A DNA stretch of 8,962 nt, taken from NCBI GenBank assembly GCA_018676385.1, contig JABHEX010000247.1, positions 1 through 8,962 on the forward strand, in the 5' to 3' direction. Below, piece after piece: positions 7,038-8,962 of the stretch; the first letter of the stretch is position 1; each line of letters opens with the position of its first letter. Made by a program: the position numbers and the translations under genes. This stretch comes from Akkermansiaceae bacterium (GTDB taxonomy: Bacteria > Verrucomicrobiota > Verrucomicrobiia > Verrucomicrobiales > Akkermansiaceae). The notes beneath the pieces were generated by a model that saw only the letters and a program-made list of their open reading frames with translations, made no database searches and had not been told where the DNA came from.

Positions 7038-7748
7038 ATGGGAAGAGCATTTGAAGCACGTCGTGCAGGAAAAGAAAAACGATGGGGTGAGATGTCGCGC
7101 CTTTATCCTAAATTAGGAAAGGTTATCACGATGGCAGCAAAGGCAGGAGGCTCTGATCCTGAGTCGAACACTGCGCTCAAGACAGCCGTTAATAATGCCA
7201 AGGCACAGAACATGCCTAAAGACAACATTGCGAAGGCTATTAAGCGTGCAACAGCCGCCGATGCTGCAAACTACGATGAAATTAGTTACGAGGGTAAAGG
7301 CCCACACGGATCACTTCTCTGGGTGGAATGTGCCACCGATAACTCCACGCGCACCGTGGCAAACGTAAAAACCATCTTCAATAAAAATGGGGGTCAGGTA
7401 GTTAACAGCGGTCAACTTGATTTCATGTTCACTCGCAAAGCAGTGCTAGAGTTTGAACAATCTGACAGTCTTGACCTCGAGGAAATAGAACTGAACCTGA
7501 TTGACTATGGACTTGAGGAAATGGATGTGCAAAACGACCGCGTGGTCGTGTATGGTGAGTTCACTAGCTTTGGTGATCTCACCAAAGCTTGCGAGGATAT
7601 GGGTATCGTTGGCGTGAAGGCCACCCTACAACGCATCGCCAACAGCCCAGCTGAACTCACCGAGGCTCAAATCGAGGAGGTAGAAGTGCTTATTGATAAG
7701 CTCGAGGAAGATGATGACGTGCAGTCGGTATTTACGAATCTGGCATAG
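7038..7748 (+). CDS. yebC: YebC/TACO1 family protein
   Basis: This 236-aa protein is a full-length YebC/TACO1 family member (E. coli YebC is 246 aa). The family was long annotated as a transcriptional regulator; more recent work, including that on mitochondrial TACO1, links it to translation through difficult sequences such as proline runs. Seen here are the N-terminal MGRAFEARRAGKEKRW, the core AAKAGGSDPESNTAL (33-47) and KAQNMPKDNIAKAIKRA (55-71), YEGKGPHG (84-91) and ECATDNSTRTVANV (97-110). The C-terminal domain ends in ANSPAELTEAQIEEVEVLIDKLEEDDDVQSV (written in parts of that order) and NLA. The MGRAFE start differs from the proteobacterial MAGHSKW form and resembles Bacteroidota/Verrucomicrobiota proteins. 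It begins 86 bases after the rapA stop, with no clear ribosome binding site or terminator between, so readthrough from rapA is possible. Confidence 0.95.
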   Translation: MGRAFEARRAGKEKRWGEMSRLYPKLGKVITMAAKAGGSDPESNTALKTAVNNAKAQNMPKDNIAKAIKRATAADAANYDEISYEGKGPHGSLLWVECATDNSTRTVANVKTIFNKNGGQVVNSGQLDFMFTRKAVLEFEQSDSLDLEEIELNLIDYGLEEMDVQNDRVVVYGEFTSFGDLTKACEDMGIVGVKATLQRIANSPAELTEAQIEEVEVLIDKLEEDDDVQSVFTNLA

Positions 7749-7835
7749 ACCCAATTAGACTTATTACGGCCGATTTCATATGCTGATAGGTATCTACTTT
7801 TACTAACGGATATTGTGATTGTTGATGGAGTTATA

Positions 7836-8111
7836 CTATCCCAAAATTACAAACCCATTCACATTCTGAAGCAGCTCCGTTTCACTATCGTACATATTTT
7901 TGATATTGTGTGCCATAGCGCTTTCCTCTGCGATTTCTTTGAGAAATTCTTCTACCTCTTCTCTCTCGCCGTTGATGTGGACTTCGACGGATCCATCGGT
8001 GAGGTTTTTGGCCCAGCCTATTACATCAAATCCCTTGGCGATGTCTTTTACGGCGTAGCGGAATCCGACGCCTTGCACGCGCCCCTCGAAGATAGCTCGT
8101 TTAGAAATCAT
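7836..8111 (-). CDS. acyP: Acylphosphatase
   Basis: This 91-aa protein has the length and complete signature of acylphosphatase, a small cytosolic ferredoxin-like alpha/beta enzyme that hydrolyses carboxyl-phosphate bonds such as those in acetyl phosphate or 1,3-bisphosphoglycerate. The phosphate-binding loop is GRVQGVGFRY (10-19), with catalytic Arg18. The second signature is WAKNLTDGSVEV (33-44), with catalytic Asn36. The C-terminal strand GFVIL fits the closing beta strand of the fold. It converges on yebC across 87 bases with no recognisable terminator and diverges from menA across 65 bases. No strong Shine-Dalgarno or promoter can be assigned. The physiological substrate in bacteria is generally unclear. 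Confidence 0.95.
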   Translation of the reverse strand: MISKRAIFEGRVQGVGFRYAVKDIAKGFDVIGWAKNLTDGSVEVHINGEREEVEEFLKEIAEESAMAHNIKNMYDSETELLQNVNGFVILG

Positions 8112-8176
8112 GATGTAGTCTTGTCTGATTTTTTACTCGGAGAAAAGACCGATATTAGGTTTTATTCCTTTGTCAC

Positions 8177-8962
8177 ATGAATTCGTTTATTCTTGCTGCT
8201 CGTCCCAAGACGCTACCGGCCGCTATTGTGCCTGTCTGGATGGGGTGTGTGCTCACATATGACATCACTGGAGTATGGGACATGGGACTCGCAATATTCA
8301 CTCTAATGGGAGCGGTGTTCATCCAAATAGGGACAAATTTTTTTAACGACGCTATTGACGCTGACAAGGGGGCGGACACGGATGCACGTTTAGGCCCTGT
8401 GAGGGCGACGGCATCCGGGCGATTATCGCGTCGGGCAGTTTACTTCAGCGCGCTTGTGTCGTTGCTTTTGGCATCGGTCTGCGGATATTTTCTTATCGAG
8501 GCACGAGGCTGGCCGATCTTGGTAATCGGTGTGGCATCTCTATATTTTTCCTATGGGTATACGGGTGGTCCTCTGCCCCTTGCTTACAAGGGTCTCGGGG
8601 AGGTGTTTGTGATTTTATTTTTTGGTCTCGTTGCAGTGAATGGCACTGTTTTTGTGCAGACGGGTGAATGGTATTGTGAGGTGTTGTATACGGGGGTGGC
8701 TATCGGATGTTTATCGGCGGTGTTGATCTCCGTAAACAATCTACGCGACGTCGATGAGGATCGGGGCAACGGCAAAAACACTCTCGCGGTGAAATGGGGG
8801 AGACGTGCGGCGATCAATCTTGTTCGTACCTTAACAGCAACGCCCTACGTCATTGCCATGCTTATGCATGATCTCAGCTGGGCGATGCTCGTGTTTTTGC
8901 CGTCGTTTGTTCTCGGGTTATTCATCATCAAACGCATTTGTAGCGAGGTGCCGGGTCCGCAA
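8177..8962 (+). CDS. menA: 1,4-dihydroxy-2-naphthoate polyprenyltransferase MenA (3' end outside window)
   Basis: The frame is open from ATG at 8177 to the last base, 262 codons; full MenA proteins are about 300 residues, so roughly the last tenth is missing. MenA is an integral membrane UbiA-family prenyltransferase that joins a polyprenyl chain to 1,4-dihydroxy-2-naphthoate in menaquinone synthesis. Visible are the N-terminal ARPKTLPAAIVPV (8-20), the first Mg2+/diphosphate motif NDAIDADKGAD (57-67), LGPVRATASGRLS (72-84), GPLPLAYKGLGE (131-142) and the second Asp-rich motif NNLRDVDED (187-195) followed by GKNTLAVKWG. Several hydrophobic membrane segments separate these. The RPKTLPA start and the NNLRD motif favour MenA over UbiA or protoheme IX farnesyltransferase. 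It is divergent from acyP; no ribosome binding site is visible and the promoter is not clear. Confidence 0.93.
   Translation, partial: MNSFILAARPKTLPAAIVPVWMGCVLTYDITGVWDMGLAIFTLMGAVFIQIGTNFFNDAIDADKGADTDARLGPVRATASGRLSRRAVYFSALVSLLLASVCGYFLIEARGWPILVIGVASLYFSYGYTGGPLPLAYKGLGEVFVILFFGLVAVNGTVFVQTGEWYCEVLYTGVAIGCLSAVLISVNNLRDVDEDRGNGKNTLAVKWGRRAAINLVRTLTATPYVIAMLMHDLSWAMLVFLPSFVLGLFIIKRICSEVPGPQ

Noticed and set aside
7815..8180. 121-codon plus-strand ORF opposite acyP.
   Set aside because: It lies almost wholly antisense to a gene with complete acylphosphatase signatures and shows no family features of its own.
8584..8817. 77-codon minus-strand ORF within menA.
   Set aside because: It is antisense to a region carrying conserved MenA motifs and has no features of its own.
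1..8962. Defence island, mobile element, CRISPR array or tRNA-linked integration site.
   Set aside because: I found no direct-repeat array, transposase, integrase, nuclease cassette or tRNA-like cloverleaf; the recognised genes are housekeeping.

Overview
The window reads as ordinary bacterial chromosome of moderate GC, densely coding on both strands. I see no tRNA, rRNA, CRISPR array, insertion sequence, phage gene or recognisable defence system. The best guess for the host is a member of the Verrucomicrobiota (PVC group). This rests mainly on the YebC protein, which has the 'MGRAFE...' N-terminus I associate with Bacteroidota/Verrucomicrobiota and not the 'MAGHSKW' form of Proteobacteria. 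Weaker support comes from a MenA-type menaquinone gene, the near absence of Shine-Dalgarno sequences and two small unrecognised acidic proteins. The assignment is tentative.

Layout. Positions 1-108 hold the last 35 codons of a plus-strand gene that begins outside the window. A 132-base gap follows, containing a possible small membrane ORF with a strong ribosome binding site (167-298). From 4114 down to 241 runs a minus-strand cluster of four closely spaced genes: an Uup-type ABC-F ATPase, a 99-aa acidic unknown, a 131-aa acidic unknown, and a BaiN/HI0933-family flavoprotein. The last two overlap as TAATG. A good sigma70-like promoter ends almost exactly at the preferred uup start codon, which suggests a leaderless mRNA. 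Divergent from uup is a full-length RapA (SNF2-family RNA polymerase recycling ATPase, 4216-6951). YebC (7038-7748) follows on the same strand. A small acylphosphatase gene (7836-8111, minus) converges on yebC and diverges from menA (8177 to the window end, plus, truncated by the window). No gene-free stretch exceeds about 135 bases.

How the genes relate. Three products act on stalled or spent expression machinery according to family knowledge: RapA on RNA polymerase after transcription, and Uup and YebC on stalled ribosomes. They lie in separate transcription units, so any functional link is inference. MenA belongs to menaquinone synthesis and hence respiration; acylphosphatase is a small housekeeping hydrolase. 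The best candidates for something undescribed are the two acidic proteins between uup and the flavoprotein gene, and the small membrane ORF near 182-298. The most surprising recognised gene is RapA, whose close similarity to the enterobacterial protein would be noteworthy if the host is indeed verrucomicrobial.
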